64,000 bases of DNA from Phenylobacterium parvum (GTDB lineage Bacteria; Pseudomonadota; Alphaproteobacteria; Caulobacterales; Caulobacteraceae). The DNA is taken from assembly GCF_003150835.1 (NCBI RefSeq), contig NZ_CP029479.1:2269501-2333500 (forward strand). The letters run 5' to 3'. The translations under genes were made by a program, and so were the position numbers. Below the pieces are notes generated by a model that was given only the letters and a program-made list of their open reading frames with translations, was not told where the DNA came from and searched no databases. Below are positions 8,956 through 19,465 of this stretch, piece by piece. Every line of letters begins with the position of its first letter. Positions within the stretch are counted from its first letter, which is position 1.

Positions 8956-9792
8956 ATGGACATCGCCGAACACATGCTGCGCACGGGCTCCCGGGGGTTC
9001 CGGGATGACCTGGACCGGGCGGTCGATGACCTGAAGCGCTCGGTCCGCGGGCTGGGCCTGTCCTGGTCCCTGGCCTGGCATGACGTGGTCTCGCGCTATC
9101 GCGGGTCGATCCTCGGTCCCTTCTGGATCACCCTGTCCATGGCCGTAATGGTGCTGGGGATCGGCTTCCTCTACGCCGAGCTGCAGAACATCCCGCTGGA
9201 GACCACCCTGCCCTTCGTGGCCCTGGGCATCGTCTTCTGGGGACTGATCTCGCAGACGGTGATCGAGGGGTGCGAGTCCTTCGTCCAGGCCTCGGGCATG
9301 CTGAGCCAGACCTCCCTGCCCATGCTGACCTTTGTCTGGCGCACGGTGCTACGGAACCTGGCGGCCCTGCTGCATCACCTGGTGATCGTGGTGGCGGTGA
9401 TCGCCGGCTTCGGCCTGTGGCGCACCATGGACCTGCCCCTGGCCCTGGCGGGCCTGGGGCTGGTTCTGGCCAACGTCTCGTGGATGTGCCTGCTGACGGC
9501 CATCATCTCGGCCCGGTTCCGGGACATCCCGCAGATCGTGATGTCGATCATGCAGTTCTCGATGTTCATGACCCCGGTCTTCTGGCAGCCGGGCGAACGG
9601 GTCGGGCTGATGGACGCGGTCCTGACCTGGAATCCCTTCTTCCACATGCTGGACGCCATCCGCGCGCCCCTGATGGGCGTGGCGCCCGAGGCCTCGACCT
9701 TCTCGGTCCTGGTCGTCATGGCCCTGGCTGGCTGGGCCGTCGCCTTCGGCCTCTTCACCGCCACCCGCCGCCGGATCGTGCACTACCTATGA
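8956..9792 (+). CDS. ABC-2 type polysaccharide export permease (Wzm-like)
   Basis: 278 residues. A cytoplasmic N-terminus of about 50 residues with VVSRYRGSILGPFW is a hallmark of Wzm/KpsM/TagG permeases. Six membrane helices follow, including the FSMFMTPVFWQP segment and the WNPFFHMLDAIRAPLMG motif near the end. It forms the membrane channel that exports a polyprenyl-linked polysaccharide. The ATPase gene follows with an ATGA overlap. Confidence 0.9.
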   Translation: MDIAEHMLRTGSRGFRDDLDRAVDDLKRSVRGLGLSWSLAWHDVVSRYRGSILGPFWITLSMAVMVLGIGFLYAELQNIPLETTLPFVALGIVFWGLISQTVIEGCESFVQASGMLSQTSLPMLTFVWRTVLRNLAALLHHLVIVVAVIAGFGLWRTMDLPLALAGLGLVLANVSWMCLLTAIISARFRDIPQIVMSIMQFSMFMTPVFWQPGERVGLMDAVLTWNPFFHMLDAIRAPLMGVAPEASTFSVLVVMALAGWAVAFGLFTATRRRIVHYL

Positions 9793-10586
9793 GCCGCAGC
9801 GCAAAACCCCCGACAGCGCCGCCCCGGCCCGACCAGGCCTTCATCAGCGTGCGCGGCCTGACCCTGCGTTTCCCGGTCTATGGCTACGACGCCAAGTCCC
9901 TGAAGAAGCACCTGGCCCGGGTGGCCGTGGGCGGAAGGCTGGACCAGGCGCGCCACGGCTCGACCACGGTGACGGCCGTCACCGGACTGGACCTGGAGCT
10001 GAGGGCCGGCGACCGGCTGGGCCTGATCGGCCACAACGGTTCGGGCAAGACCACCCTGCTGCGGGCCCTGTCCGGCGCCTACGAGCCCGACGAGGGGCAG
10101 ATCGAGGTGCGGGGCAAGATCGCCCCCCTGCTGGACCTGTCCCTGGGCATCGATCCCACCGCCACGGGCCTGGAGAACATCCGGCTTCGCGGCCGGATCG
10201 CCGGCCTTTCCGCCCGCCAGGTGGAGGACAAGCTTGAGGAAATCGCCGCCTTCACGGGCCTCGGCCCCTTCCTGGCCATGCCGCTGAAGACCTATTCGGC
10301 AGGCATGCAGGCGCGGCTGGCCTTCGCCGTGGCCACGGCCGTGGAGGCCGACGTCCTGTTGATGGACGAGTGGATCGCCGTGGGCGACGCCGACTTCCAG
10401 AAGATCGCCCACCAGCGCCTGCTGGGCCTGGTGGAGCGGGCGGGCATACTGGTGCTGGCCTCCCACGACCTCGACCTGATCCGGCTCTACTGCAACAAGG
10501 TGATGCGGATGGACGCCGGCGTCGGCTCGGAGGTGGTGTCCATCAAGGCCCTGGACGAACTCCTGGCGCGGCCGTCAGTCCGCTGA
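9789..10586 (+). CDS. ABC polysaccharide export ATPase (Wzt/KpsT-like)
   Basis: 265 residues. Walker A is GHNGSGKTT at 81-89, the signature motif is the YSAGMQARLAF variant typical of this subfamily, and Walker B is VLLMDEW with a later switch histidine (LASHDLDL). There is no C-terminal carbohydrate-binding domain, so export is probably of the KpsT/TagH style without end-group recognition. The start is placed at the ATG overlapping the permease stop. The last 44 bases overlap a convergent glycosyltransferase gene, so the two C-termini are encoded on opposite strands of the same DNA. Confidence 0.92.
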   Translation: MSRSAKPPTAPPRPDQAFISVRGLTLRFPVYGYDAKSLKKHLARVAVGGRLDQARHGSTTVTAVTGLDLELRAGDRLGLIGHNGSGKTTLLRALSGAYEPDEGQIEVRGKIAPLLDLSLGIDPTATGLENIRLRGRIAGLSARQVEDKLEEIAAFTGLGPFLAMPLKTYSAGMQARLAFAVATAVEADVLLMDEWIAVGDADFQKIAHQRLLGLVERAGILVLASHDLDLIRLYCNKVMRMDAGVGSEVVSIKALDELLARPSVR

Positions 10587-12186
10587 AGACCATGTCCCGG
10601 ACCCGGGCGCCGCGGGCGGACCGGGACAGGGACAGGACCTCGCCGGTCTCGAAGGCGGCGAACAGGGCCGACTCGTCCTCCAGCACCCGGCCGGGAAGCC
10701 CGGCCTTCACCTGTGCGGCGATGTTCCCGCTGTCAGGACCCGTGAGGACGGCGGCGCCCGCTGCGGCGGCCTCGAGGGCGGTGAAGCCGAAGGTCTCGGC
10801 GCAGAGCGACCAGGTCAGGGCGACATCCACCCCGGCGCCAACCAGGGCGTTGCGCATGGCGTGAGGCTGGTCTGCACTGACCCGGGCCTCGACAAAGCCC
10901 ATGCCGGCATAGCCCGCGCCCTGTGCGCCCAGCTGGACGAAGGCATAGCGAGGATCGCCCGAGAAGCGCCGGACGAGGTCCTGGAAGATCTCCCAGCCCT
11001 TGTGCGGGACGGGGGCGCCGAGGAAGGCGACGCGAAGGACACCCTCCGAAGCGGGAGGCTCCAGGGCGTCCGTCACCTCGCCCAGGGCGGCGAGGGGCAG
11101 GACCCGGGCGGGAACCTCAGCCAGGCCTGAAGCGCGCCGCCAGAGGTCCAGGGCGACCTGGGAGGGTGTCAGGACCTCCAGGCCGAAGCCCTCGATGAGG
11201 CGGCGGTGCCCCTCGGCGTGGAGGGCCCGGCGCTGGCCATAGAGGCAGACCCCGCAGGCGGCGCTGCCGGCCGGCGGGGCGCCGCAGTCCACCAGGTCGT
11301 CGCGCATCAGGTGGACCCCGGCGCAGAGGCTGGCGAAGTCGTGCAGCCAGAAGACGCCCCTGGCGAAGCCGGCGGTCCGCAGGAGGGTCTCGACGGCGGC
11401 GGGGTCGTGGCCGAGCAGGCTGTGGAGGGCGAAGGTCCGGCGGCCGCCCGAGGGCAGGGCTTCCGCGAGGGCGGCGCCGACATCCGCCGCGGCCCAGGCG
11501 CCGAGGGCCTCGCCGTTGAGGGCGACGCCCAGGAGGCCGCCGCCGTCCTCGCGCAGGGTGGGCCAGGTGTCGACGGGGTGCAGGTGCAGGCCGCTCACGC
11601 CCTGGGCGGCGAAGGCGGCGTGCTCGCGCTGGACGCAGAGCTGCAGGCCGCCAACGTTGCGGAAGGCGTCGTCGTGGCTGACCGTCAGGTGGACGTCGGA
11701 CAGGGCCGGACCGAGGGCGGCGAGGCGCCGGCACAGGGCCTCGCGCACGGCGGGTCTCGCCTGCGGCCAGCGGCGGGCCGCGCGGTCCAGCCGGACCTGG
11801 AGGGGCTCAAGCAGGGCCGCGGCCCGGGCCGTGCGGCCAATTTCGCGGCGGGGGAGCCGGCCCTCGGCCTTGCCGGCCTTCAGCCAGTGCAGGAAGGGGT
11901 TGATCCCGGCCTCGGCGATGTCCGGGTAGAGCTCCAGGTAGTCGCGGACGCTGAAGCCTGCGATGGGATCGCGGCCCTCGCGCCAGCCGTGACGCAGGAA
12001 GTGGTCGGCAGGGTCCGCGCCCGAGGCGGCGACGTCCGGGTTCATCGCCCGGTACCAGTCCGGGTCCATGCCGTCGGCGACGAGGGCGTCGTCCCCGGTG
12101 CGTACGGCCGAGCGGGCGCGTGCGGCCAGTCCGGGCAGGCGGCCGAGAAGGCTTCGGGCGAGGGTTCGCAAGGGGCTGTCGGTCAC
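10543..12186 (-). CDS. Glycosyltransferase with N-terminal DPxxY repeats, paralogue of 1019-2977
   Basis: 547 residues from a GTG preceded by GGAG at seven bases; a longer start at 12273 would collide with the divergent gene. Two repeat modules (MDPDWYRAMNPDVAASGADP and FSVRDYLELYPDIAEAGINP) occupy about residues 38-110, against four in the paralogue. The transferase half carries FRNVGGLQLCVQ, FWLHDFASLCAGVHLMRDD, PVPHKGWEIF and FTALEAAAAGAAVLTGPDSG, each nearly matching the paralogue. The role is inferred as glycan assembly. Its 3' end overlaps the Wzt-like gene by 44 bases in convergent orientation. Confidence 0.82.
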   Translation of the reverse strand: MTDSPLRTLARSLLGRLPGLAARARSAVRTGDDALVADGMDPDWYRAMNPDVAASGADPADHFLRHGWREGRDPIAGFSVRDYLELYPDIAEAGINPFLHWLKAGKAEGRLPRREIGRTARAAALLEPLQVRLDRAARRWPQARPAVREALCRRLAALGPALSDVHLTVSHDDAFRNVGGLQLCVQREHAAFAAQGVSGLHLHPVDTWPTLREDGGGLLGVALNGEALGAWAAADVGAALAEALPSGGRRTFALHSLLGHDPAAVETLLRTAGFARGVFWLHDFASLCAGVHLMRDDLVDCGAPPAGSAACGVCLYGQRRALHAEGHRRLIEGFGLEVLTPSQVALDLWRRASGLAEVPARVLPLAALGEVTDALEPPASEGVLRVAFLGAPVPHKGWEIFQDLVRRFSGDPRYAFVQLGAQGAGYAGMGFVEARVSADQPHAMRNALVGAGVDVALTWSLCAETFGFTALEAAAAGAAVLTGPDSGNIAAQVKAGLPGRVLEDESALFAAFETGEVLSLSRSARGARVRDMVFSGLTAAPGVRPGP

Positions 12187-12271
12187 GCCGGTCTCCGCAG
12201 CCAGACCTAGAACCCTTCGGCGACGACGGGAAGGGGTCGCCGGAGGGCGCGAGGCGGCTGTAGAAAGGGAC

Positions 12272-14257
12272 ATGGCCTCCGCCCCGCCGCCCCGACCGAA
12301 CGCCGGACCCGCCGCCGCCCTGCGCCGGCTGGCCGCCCGTGGGCTGGGTTTCGTGCGCTCGGTCCCAGCCCTGCACCGACCGGTCCACGCCCTGGCTGAG
12401 CGCATCGCCCGGCATCCGGCGGGGGCGCGGCTGATCCGCAGCGTGCTGGAGCCCCACGCCCTGGACCCGGCCGCCTACGCCCGCTGGATCGCCCGGTGCG
12501 ACACCCTGACCGTGGCCGACCTGGCGGCGGCCCGGGACCTGGCGCGCCGGCTGGAGGCGCGGGGCCCCCTGATCTCGGTGGTGATCCCGGTCTTCGATCC
12601 CGACCCGGCGCACCTGGAGGCGGCCATCGCCTCGGTGAAGGCGCAGGTCTGGCCGAAGTGGGAGTTGTGCCTGGCCGACGACGCCTCGCCGGGCGGGGCG
12701 GCCTGGGCGAGGCTGGAGGCGGCGGCCTCGGCGGATCCGCGCATCCGCATCGTAAGGCGGGAGGCCAACGGCCACATCAGCGCGGCGACCAACTCGGCCC
12801 TGGCCCAGGCGGGCGGGGAGTTCGTCGCCTTCATGGACCAGGACGACCTGATCCCGCCCCACGCCCTGCTGGAGGTGGCGGCCGAGTTGGTGCGCCATCC
12901 GGAGACGGACCTCATCTACACCGACGAGGACAAGCTCGACGGGCGCGGGCGGCGGGTGGAGCCGCACTTCAAGACCGGCTGGGACCCGGAGCTCATGCTG
13001 TCCCAGAACATGGCCAGCCACCTGACCGTGATCCGCCGCAGCCGGGTGACCGAGGCCGGCGGCCTTCGCGAGGGGCTTGAGGGCGCCCAGGACTGGGACC
13101 TCGTTCTGCGCGTGGCGCGGGCGGCGGGGCCGGGGCGGATCCGGCACGTCCCGGCTGTGCTCTACCACTGGCGCAAGGCGGGGCGGTCCTCGTTCTCGGA
13201 GACGGCCATGGCGCGCTGCCGGGCGGCGGCGGAGCGGGCGGTGAACGACCACCTGTCGTCGACGGGCCAGGCGGCCCGGGCGAAGGCGACGGCGTCGGGA
13301 CCGGCCTGGCTGGAGATCACGCGCGACCTGCCCGACCCAGCGCCGAAGGTCTCGGTGATCGTCCCCACGCGGGACCGGGCGGACCTGCTGGAGGCCTGCG
13401 CCCGGGGCGTCCTGGAGCGGACCGACTGGCCGGACCTGGAGCTTCTGGTCGTCGACAACGACAGCGTCGAGCCGGCGACCACAGCCCTCTTCGCGCGCCT
13501 GGCGGCGGACCCGAGGGTGCGGATCCTGCCGGCGCCGGGGCCCTTCAACTATTCGGCGATCAACAATGCGGCGGTGGAGGCGGCGCGGGGCGACCTGCTG
13601 GTCTTCCTGAACAACGACGTAGAGGTCCGCGACGCCGGCTGGCTGAAGGCCCTGGCCGCCCAGGCCCTGCGGCCAGAGGTGGGTGCGGCGGGGGCCCTGC
13701 TGCGGTTTCCGGACGGCCGGGTGCAGCACGCGGGCGTAGCCCTGGGCATCGGCGCGGCGGGCGTGGCGGGGGCCCTGGGCGTCGGCGCCGGACCACAGGA
13801 CCCAGGCCCCTCAAACCGGTTGCGGACGGCGCGCGGCGTCTCGGCCGCGACGGCGGCCTGCCTGGCGGTGCGCCGGGAGGTGTTCGCGGCGGCGGGGGGC
13901 TTCGACGCCGAACACCTGCCGGTGGCTTTCAACGACATCGACCTGTGCCTGAAGATCGGCGCCCTGGGCCTGCAGGTGATCTGGACGCCCCAGGCGGACC
14001 TGATCCACAGGGAGTCGGCCTCACGGGGCTCGGACCTGGAGGCGCGTCATGCAGAACGCTTCGCGCGAGAAGCCGCCTGGATGCGGACGCGCTGGGGCGA
14101 GAAGCTGGACGCAGACCCTTTCTATGGCTTGAACATGGACCTGGCGGGCGGCGACTGGCGACCGGCCGACCCGCCGCGACGCCTGCGCCCCTGGGCCTTG
14201 CCGCCGCAGGCCTGGGAGGCCATGGTCGGCGCGCCCACAGACGGAGAGACCCCATGA
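12272..14257 (+). CDS. Two-domain GT2 glycosyltransferase (rhamnosyltransferase-like)
   Basis: 661 residues with two GT2 domains in tandem. The first starts near 97 with SVVIPVFDP and has MDQDDL and TDEDK motifs. The second starts near 360 with SVIVPTRDRADLLE and has FLNNDVEV and FNDIDLCLK. This layout is typical of O-antigen and capsule enzymes that add two residues or alternate linkages. An AAAGGGA sequence lies just before the ATG. It diverges from the repeat-bearing glycosyltransferase with 85 bases between them and overlaps the M20 peptidase gene by ATGA. Confidence 0.85.
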   Translation: MASAPPPRPNAGPAAALRRLAARGLGFVRSVPALHRPVHALAERIARHPAGARLIRSVLEPHALDPAAYARWIARCDTLTVADLAAARDLARRLEARGPLISVVIPVFDPDPAHLEAAIASVKAQVWPKWELCLADDASPGGAAWARLEAAASADPRIRIVRREANGHISAATNSALAQAGGEFVAFMDQDDLIPPHALLEVAAELVRHPETDLIYTDEDKLDGRGRRVEPHFKTGWDPELMLSQNMASHLTVIRRSRVTEAGGLREGLEGAQDWDLVLRVARAAGPGRIRHVPAVLYHWRKAGRSSFSETAMARCRAAAERAVNDHLSSTGQAARAKATASGPAWLEITRDLPDPAPKVSVIVPTRDRADLLEACARGVLERTDWPDLELLVVDNDSVEPATTALFARLAADPRVRILPAPGPFNYSAINNAAVEAARGDLLVFLNNDVEVRDAGWLKALAAQALRPEVGAAGALLRFPDGRVQHAGVALGIGAAGVAGALGVGAGPQDPGPSNRLRTARGVSAATAACLAVRREVFAAAGGFDAEHLPVAFNDIDLCLKIGALGLQVIWTPQADLIHRESASRGSDLEARHAERFAREAAWMRTRWGEKLDADPFYGLNMDLAGGDWRPADPPRRLRPWALPPQAWEAMVGAPTDGETP

Positions 14258-15522
14258 TGCGCGCGCACCCGCGGAACCGGACAGTCCTGGCCCTGGCCCT
14301 CCTGGCGGCGGGGGCAAGCGCCCTGCCCGCCCTGGCTGCGCCGCGCAAGGACGAGGGCCTGTGGAAGGCGGCGGAGGCGGCGCGCCCTGAGCAGCTGAAG
14401 CTGCTGGAAACCCTGGTCAACATCGATTCCGGCACGGGCGACGTCGAGGGCGGCACGCGGGTGCTGGACGTCCTGGCGCCCCGGCTGGAGGCCCTGGGGG
14501 CCAGGATCGAGCGCGTGCCCGCCGAAATCCCCGGCCTGCCGGACAACCTCGTCGCCACCCTGAAGGGCAAGGGCAAGGCGAAGATCCTGATGATCGGCCA
14601 CATCGACACCGTCTTCGAGCCTGGCACGACGGCGAAGTGGCGCTATTCGGTGAGCGGCGATCGGGCCACGGGCCCCGGCGTGGGCGACGAGAAGGGCGGT
14701 GTGGTCCAGGCTGTCGTCGCCCTTGAGATCCTGACCGCCCGCGGCTTCCGCAACTTCGACACCCTGACCCTGCTGCTGGAGAGCAGCGAGGAGCGTGGCT
14801 CGCCGGGGACACGGGCCCTGATCGACCGCCTGGTGAAGAGCCATGAGGTGGAGCTGAACCTCGAGCCCGGCGACGCCCCGGACAAGATCACGGTCTGGCG
14901 CAAGGGCAGCTCGACCTTCAACATCGACGTCAAGGGCCGGCCCGCCCACGCCGGGGTGGCCCCGCAGGACGGCCGCAACGCCGCCACTGAGCTTGTCCAC
15001 CAGCTGGCGACCGTGGACACCCTGCCCAAGTCGGGCGACGGCCTGACCGCCAACCTGACCATCATCCAGGCCGGCAGCCGGTACAACATCATCCCCGAGA
15101 ACGCCCGGGCCCAGGTCAATGTGCGGATCCGCGACAAGGCTGACCTCGAGCGGGTCCAGTCGCTCCTCGAGGAGAGCGCCCGGAACACCAAGGTGCCCGA
15201 CACCAGGGTCACGGTGAGCCGCGAGAACTCGTTCCCGCCCCTTCCCGACAACCCCCATACCGACGCCCTGGCCGTTCGGGCGAAGGGCATCTACGCCGAA
15301 CTGGGTCGCGAGCTGGGGACGGGCGGCAATGGCGGGGCCTCGGAATCGGCCCTGGCGCACGAGGCTGGAACTCCGGCCCTCGACGGCCTGGGCCCGGTGG
15401 GGGGCAGCTTCCACACCGACAAGGAGTGGATCGACCTGACCACGGTCACGCCGCGCACCTACCTGCTGATGCGGCTGATCCAGGACCTGGCCGCTCGGCC
15501 GGCCAAGCGCTTCATCCCCTGA
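14254..15522 (+). CDS. Exported M20 family metallopeptidase (carboxypeptidase G2-like)
   Basis: 422 residues. A signal peptide ([18 protein letters not shown]) is followed by a typical M20 catalytic domain: [11 protein letters not shown] (H and D ligands), [10 protein letters not shown] (bridging D), LESSEERGS (general base and ligand glutamates), LEPGDAP, and a final histidine in SFHTDKEW. The dimerisation domain lies between, with KGRPAHAGV. It probably hydrolyses glutamate-containing or other small peptides in the periplasm. The ATGATG start overlaps the stop of the GT2 gene, yet the function looks unrelated to polysaccharide, so coupling may be incidental. Confidence 0.9.
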   Translation: MMRAHPRNRTVLALALLAAGASALPALAAPRKDEGLWKAAEAARPEQLKLLETLVNIDSGTGDVEGGTRVLDVLAPRLEALGARIERVPAEIPGLPDNLVATLKGKGKAKILMIGHIDTVFEPGTTAKWRYSVSGDRATGPGVGDEKGGVVQAVVALEILTARGFRNFDTLTLLLESSEERGSPGTRALIDRLVKSHEVELNLEPGDAPDKITVWRKGSSTFNIDVKGRPAHAGVAPQDGRNAATELVHQLATVDTLPKSGDGLTANLTIIQAGSRYNIIPENARAQVNVRIRDKADLERVQSLLEESARNTKVPDTRVTVSRENSFPPLPDNPHTDALAVRAKGIYAELGRELGTGGNGGASESALAHEAGTPALDGLGPVGGSFHTDKEWIDLTTVTPRTYLLMRLIQDLAARPAKRFIP

Positions 15523-16171
15523 CGCCGTAGCGCAGCCGGCCCAGGCCCTCGGCGAGCCGGCGCAGGGGCTTGCCCGGCGTCTGCTTCGCCTTCCAGGCTT
15601 CAAAAGCCATGACGTTGGCGATGCGCGCGTCGACATAGGCCTCGGACTCGGCCTCGCCCTGTCGCAGGCGGACCGCGAGGGCGGAGACCAGGATGCCCGC
15701 CAGGATGGCGCGCTTGGAATAATGGTTCTCGTCGGCAGCGGTGTCGCCCGCCCAGCGCCAGAGGGCGTCGGCGCTCTCCCAGGCCAGGGACAGGCCCTGC
15801 GGGGCATTCGGCGGCAGGGCCAGCCAGCCCGACCAGCGGCGCACGGCGGGAGCGTCGAACGCGGCGGCCTCCAGGCGGGCGAGGACGGCGGCGCGGATGC
15901 GCTGGCGGATCTTCAGCCCCGCCGGGTCGGGAAGGGCGGCGAGGGCGGCGGCGTCATGCCGGCGCGACAGAAGGGCCGCCAGGTCCGCCGGGCCGTGGGG
16001 CAGGATGAGCTCGGTCTCCCCGGGGGTGAATCCGGCGTCGGCGCCGGCGGCGGTGGCCATCGCGCGGGTCCAGCCCATGGCCGGGGCGCGGGCCAGAGCG
16101 GCTGTGAGGACGGCCTCTTCGGCGCGCCGCAGCCAAGCCTCGGGGTCTTCCTGCATGTCCATGCGGTCCAT
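15512..16171 (-). CDS. COQ9 family protein
   Basis: 219 residues, mostly helical. The C-terminal half ([29 protein letters not shown] then [15 protein letters not shown]) matches COQ9, a lipid-binding helper of ubiquinone biosynthesis that supports the COQ7 hydroxylation step. In alphaproteobacteria this gene is usually divergent from rpsU, which is exactly the arrangement here. Two further in-frame ATG codons within six residues leave the exact start uncertain. The 3' end overlaps the convergent M20 peptidase gene by 11 bases. Confidence 0.88.
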   Translation of the reverse strand: MDRMDMQEDPEAWLRRAEEAVLTAALARAPAMGWTRAMATAAGADAGFTPGETELILPHGPADLAALLSRRHDAAALAALPDPAGLKIRQRIRAAVLARLEAAAFDAPAVRRWSGWLALPPNAPQGLSLAWESADALWRWAGDTAADENHYSKRAILAGILVSALAVRLRQGEAESEAYVDARIANVMAFEAWKAKQTPGKPLRRLAEGLGRLRYGVRG

Positions 16172-16342
16172 ATAGGGCCAAACCCCTTGCGTGTCCGCCG
16201 TGGACAGGCGTTTTCCGGTCTGCTATTGCCCGCGGCCTGCCCGGTCGGGAGACCGTCGGGAACAAAAGGCTATTGTCCGTTCGCCGCTGAGGCCTCCCCC
16301 GGAGGCGACGCCGAGCGGGAACGGGTGACAGGAGAGAGACCT

Positions 16343-16576
16343 CTGGTTCAGATTTTCGTCCGCGACAACAATGTCGACCAGGCCCTGAAGGCGCTGAAGA
16401 AGAAGATGCAGCGCGAGGGCTCGTTCCGCGAGATGAAGCGTCACGTGCACTACGAGAAGCCCTCGGAGAAGCGCGCTCGCCAGCAGGCCGAGGCCGTCCG
16501 CCGCGCCCGCAAGCTGGCCCGCAAGCGCGCCCAGCGCGAAGGCCTGATCGCCGCGCCGAAGAAGCCTGCGCGCTGA
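16343..16576 (+). CDS. rpsU: 30S ribosomal protein S21
   Basis: 77 residues from the proposed start, beginning (M)[19 protein letters not shown] and ending in a basic KKPAR tail, a complete bS21. The codon before the conserved VQIFV is CTG, eight bases after a strong GGAGAGAG Shine-Dalgarno sequence. The nearest canonical in-frame start is a GTG at 16325, which would add six residues and place that Shine-Dalgarno sequence inside the coding region. I therefore favour the CTG start. COQ9 diverges upstream and a strong terminator follows, so the gene is probably monocistronic. Confidence 0.93.
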   Translation: MVQIFVRDNNVDQALKALKKKMQREGSFREMKRHVHYEKPSEKRARQQAEAVRRARKLARKRAQREGLIAAPKKPAR

Positions 16577-16610
16577 TCCTGCGCCACGCCGGATTTACCG
16601 AGTTTTTGAA

Positions 16611-16641
16611 GGGCCGTGCGCACCCCGCACGGCCTTTTCTT
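16611..16641 (+). terminator. Rho-independent terminator of rpsU
   Basis: GGCCGTGCG and CGCACGGCC form a perfect nine-base stem around a CACCC loop, followed by TTTTCTT. It lies 35 bases after the rpsU stop codon. Confidence 0.92.
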
Positions 16642-16739
16642 CGTCAGGACGCCTGTGATGGACAGGATCGCTGGAGATTCCCCGGGCGGGCGCCTATCTT
16701 GAGACCGGAACGGCATTCAACCCCTGGGATCGGACGCCA

Positions 16740-18626
16740 ATGAACTTTCGTAATCTGGGCATCTGGGCCGCCATCATCATCGCCCTGGCGGGCATGTACG
16801 CGCTGATGAACCCCAGCCAGCGCACCGCGACGGTCAGCGAACTCAGCTATTCCCAGCTGCTCGCCAAGATCGATGGCGGGAGCGTCAAGTCGGTCGAGAT
16901 GGCCGGTCCGAAGATCATCGTGAAGGACAGCGCCGGGAAGACCTTCGCTTCCACCACGCCGAACAACCAGGAAGACCTGGTCAAGCGGCTTGAGGCCCGG
17001 AACGTCGACATCAAGGTCAAGCCGCCCGGGGGCATGAGCGCCGGCGCCATCCTCCTGCAGCTGCTGCCGATCATCATCATGGTCGGCATCTGGATCTTCT
17101 TCATGCGCCAGATGCAGGGCGGGGCCCGCGGCGCCATGGGTTTTGGCAAGTCCAAGGCCAAGATGCTGACCGAGAACCGCAACCGCGTGACCTTCGAGGA
17201 CGTGGCCGGCGTGGATGAAGCCAAGGAAGAGCTTTCGGAAATCGTCGACTTCCTGAAGGACCCGGGCAAGTTCCAGCGCCTGGGCGGCAAGATCCCCAAG
17301 GGCGCCCTGATGGTTGGCCCTCCTGGCACCGGCAAGACCCTGCTCGGCCGCGCCGTGGCCGGCGAGGCGGGCGTACCCTTCTTCTACATCTCGGGCTCGG
17401 ACTTCGTGGAGATGTTCGTCGGCGTCGGCGCCAGCCGGGTGCGCGACATGTTCGAGCAGGCCAAGAAGAACAGCCCCTGCATCATCTTCATCGACGAGAT
17501 CGACGCGGTCGGTCGCCATCGCGGCGCAGGCCTCGGCGGCGGCAATGACGAGCGCGAGCAGACCCTGAACCAGCTGCTGGTGGAGATGGACGGCTTCGAC
17601 CCGTCCGACGCCATCATCGTGATCGCCTCGACCAACCGGCCGGACGTTCTGGACCCCGCCCTGCTGCGCCCGGGCCGCTTTGACCGGCAGGTGGTGGTGG
17701 GCAATCCGGACGTGAACGGCCGGGAGCGGATCCTGCGGGTGCACATGCGCAATGTGCCCCTGGCGGCGGACGTGGACATCCGCACCATCGCCCGCGGCAC
17801 GCCGGGCTTTTCGGGCGCAGACCTGGCCAACCTGGTCAACGAGGCCGCCCTGATGGCCGCCCGCAAGAACAGGAAGATGGTCACCCAGCGCGACTTCGAG
17901 GACGCCAAGGACCGGGTCATGATGGGCGCCGAGCGCAAGTCCATGGCCATGACCGACGACGAGAAGCGCCTGACCGCCTACCACGAGGGCGGCCACGCCC
18001 TGGTGGCCCTGAGCGTTCCCGCCTCGGACCCGGTGCACAAGGCGACCATCATCCCGCGCGGCCGGGCCCTGGGCATGGTCATGCAGCTGCCCGAGCGCGA
18101 CCAGCTGTCCATGAGCTTCCAGCAGATGACCTCGCGCCTCACCATCCTGATGGGCGGCCGGCTGGCCGAGGAGATCATCTTCGGCCGCGAGAAGATCACC
18201 TCCGGCGCCTCGTCCGACATCGACCAGGCCACCCGCCTGGCCCGGGCCATGGTGACCAAGTGGGGCTTCTCCGACCGCCTGGGCGTGGTCTCCTACGGCG
18301 AGAACCAGGACGAGGTCTTCCTGGGCCATTCCGTCTCGCGGACCCAGAACGTCTCGGAAGAGACCGCCCGGATCATCGACGAGGAGGTCAAGCGCCTGGT
18401 GCAGGCCGGCTACGACGAGGCCAAGCGGATCCTCACCGAGAAGATCGAGGACCTGCACACCCTGGCCAAGGCCCTGCTGGAATACGAGACCCTGACCGGC
18501 GACGAGATCACCAATGCGCTGAAGGGGGTCATGCCCAAGCGGGACGACCTGGGCGACGCCGGCCCCGCCCTGCCCTCCGTCTCGGTTCCCCTGGCCCCGA
18601 CCGCCGTGCGGCCCCAGCCGGCGTGA
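16740..18626 (+). CDS. ftsH: ATP-dependent zinc metalloprotease FtsH
   Basis: 628 residues. Two N-terminal membrane helices (about 5-22 and 101-121) flank a small periplasmic domain. The AAA module has Walker A GPPGTGKT at 193-200, Walker B IIFIDEI at 248-254 and RPGRFDR near 310. The M41 protease site HEGGH is at 415-419. It degrades unfolded and short-lived inner-membrane and cytoplasmic proteins as a hexamer. The following folP overlaps the stop codon by GTGA, an arrangement common in proteobacteria where ftsH and folP are co-transcribed. Confidence 0.97.
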   Translation: MNFRNLGIWAAIIIALAGMYALMNPSQRTATVSELSYSQLLAKIDGGSVKSVEMAGPKIIVKDSAGKTFASTTPNNQEDLVKRLEARNVDIKVKPPGGMSAGAILLQLLPIIIMVGIWIFFMRQMQGGARGAMGFGKSKAKMLTENRNRVTFEDVAGVDEAKEELSEIVDFLKDPGKFQRLGGKIPKGALMVGPPGTGKTLLGRAVAGEAGVPFFYISGSDFVEMFVGVGASRVRDMFEQAKKNSPCIIFIDEIDAVGRHRGAGLGGGNDEREQTLNQLLVEMDGFDPSDAIIVIASTNRPDVLDPALLRPGRFDRQVVVGNPDVNGRERILRVHMRNVPLAADVDIRTIARGTPGFSGADLANLVNEAALMAARKNRKMVTQRDFEDAKDRVMMGAERKSMAMTDDEKRLTAYHEGGHALVALSVPASDPVHKATIIPRGRALGMVMQLPERDQLSMSFQQMTSRLTILMGGRLAEEIIFGREKITSGASSDIDQATRLARAMVTKWGFSDRLGVVSYGENQDEVFLGHSVSRTQNVSEETARIIDEEVKRLVQAGYDEAKRILTEKIEDLHTLAKALLEYETLTGDEITNALKGVMPKRDDLGDAGPALPSVSVPLAPTAVRPQPA

Positions 18627-19465
18627 GCGAGGCCCCGGCCGCCGGCCGCCGCCCCCTTGTCATGGGGGTGGTGAACGTCACCCCGGACAGCTTCTCGGAC
18701 GGCGGGCGGCTGCAGGGGGTCGAGGGGGCGGTTTCCTACGCCCTGGCGCTGGACCGGGCGGGAGCGGACATTCTCGACATTGGCGGCGAGTCCACCCGCC
18801 CTGGCGCCGCCCCGGTCAGCGCCGAGGCCGAGCTTGGGCGTGTCCTGCCCGTCCTGCATACCCTGCGCCCCCTGACCCCCCGCCGCATCTCCGTCGACAC
18901 CTGCAAGCCCGAGGTGGCCCGGGCGGCGGTGGAGGCGGGGGCGGACATCTGGAACGACGTCACCGCCCTGGGCGCCCCCGGCGCGGCGGACCTGGCGGCG
19001 GAACTCGGCTGCGAGGTCATGCTGATGCACATGCAGGGCGAGCCGCGCACCATGCAGGCCGCCCCGCAGTACGAGGACGTCCTGGCCGAGGTCTGCGAGT
19101 TCCTGGAGGCCCGGGCCGCGACCGCCCTTACGGCGGGCGTGGCGCGGGAGAAGATCTGGCTGGATCCCGGCATCGGCTTCGGCAAGACCGTGGCCCACAA
19201 CCTGGCCCTGCTTGCGGGGCTGGAGCGGATCGTCGCCCTCGGCTTCCCGGTCCTGCTGGGCGCCAGCCGCAAGCGCTTCATCGCCGCCGTCGGCGCAGGC
19301 GGGCAGCTGGCTTCAGACCGGCTGGGCGGCTCGCTGGCGGCGGCCCTGGCCGGAGCGCGGGCGGGCGTGGCGGCGGTGCGTGTCCACGACGTGGCCGAGA
19401 CCGTCCAGGCCCTTGAGGTCCAGGCGGTGATCGCGGCTGGCGGCGGCTTCAGCCCCGCCCGATGA
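18623..19465 (+). CDS. folP: Dihydropteroate synthase
   Basis: 280 residues from a GTG overlapping the ftsH stop. It shows the two dihydropteroate synthase signatures, [14 protein letters not shown] near residue 15 and [11 protein letters not shown] near 52, plus [33 protein letters not shown] and [11 protein letters not shown]. It condenses 6-hydroxymethyl-dihydropterin pyrophosphate with p-aminobenzoate in folate synthesis and is the sulfonamide target. Its final 17 bases overlap the convergent SDR gene. Confidence 0.97.
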   Translation: MSEAPAAGRRPLVMGVVNVTPDSFSDGGRLQGVEGAVSYALALDRAGADILDIGGESTRPGAAPVSAEAELGRVLPVLHTLRPLTPRRISVDTCKPEVARAAVEAGADIWNDVTALGAPGAADLAAELGCEVMLMHMQGEPRTMQAAPQYEDVLAEVCEFLEARAATALTAGVAREKIWLDPGIGFGKTVAHNLALLAGLERIVALGFPVLLGASRKRFIAAVGAGGQLASDRLGGSLAAALAGARAGVAAVRVHDVAETVQALEVQAVIAAGGGFSPAR

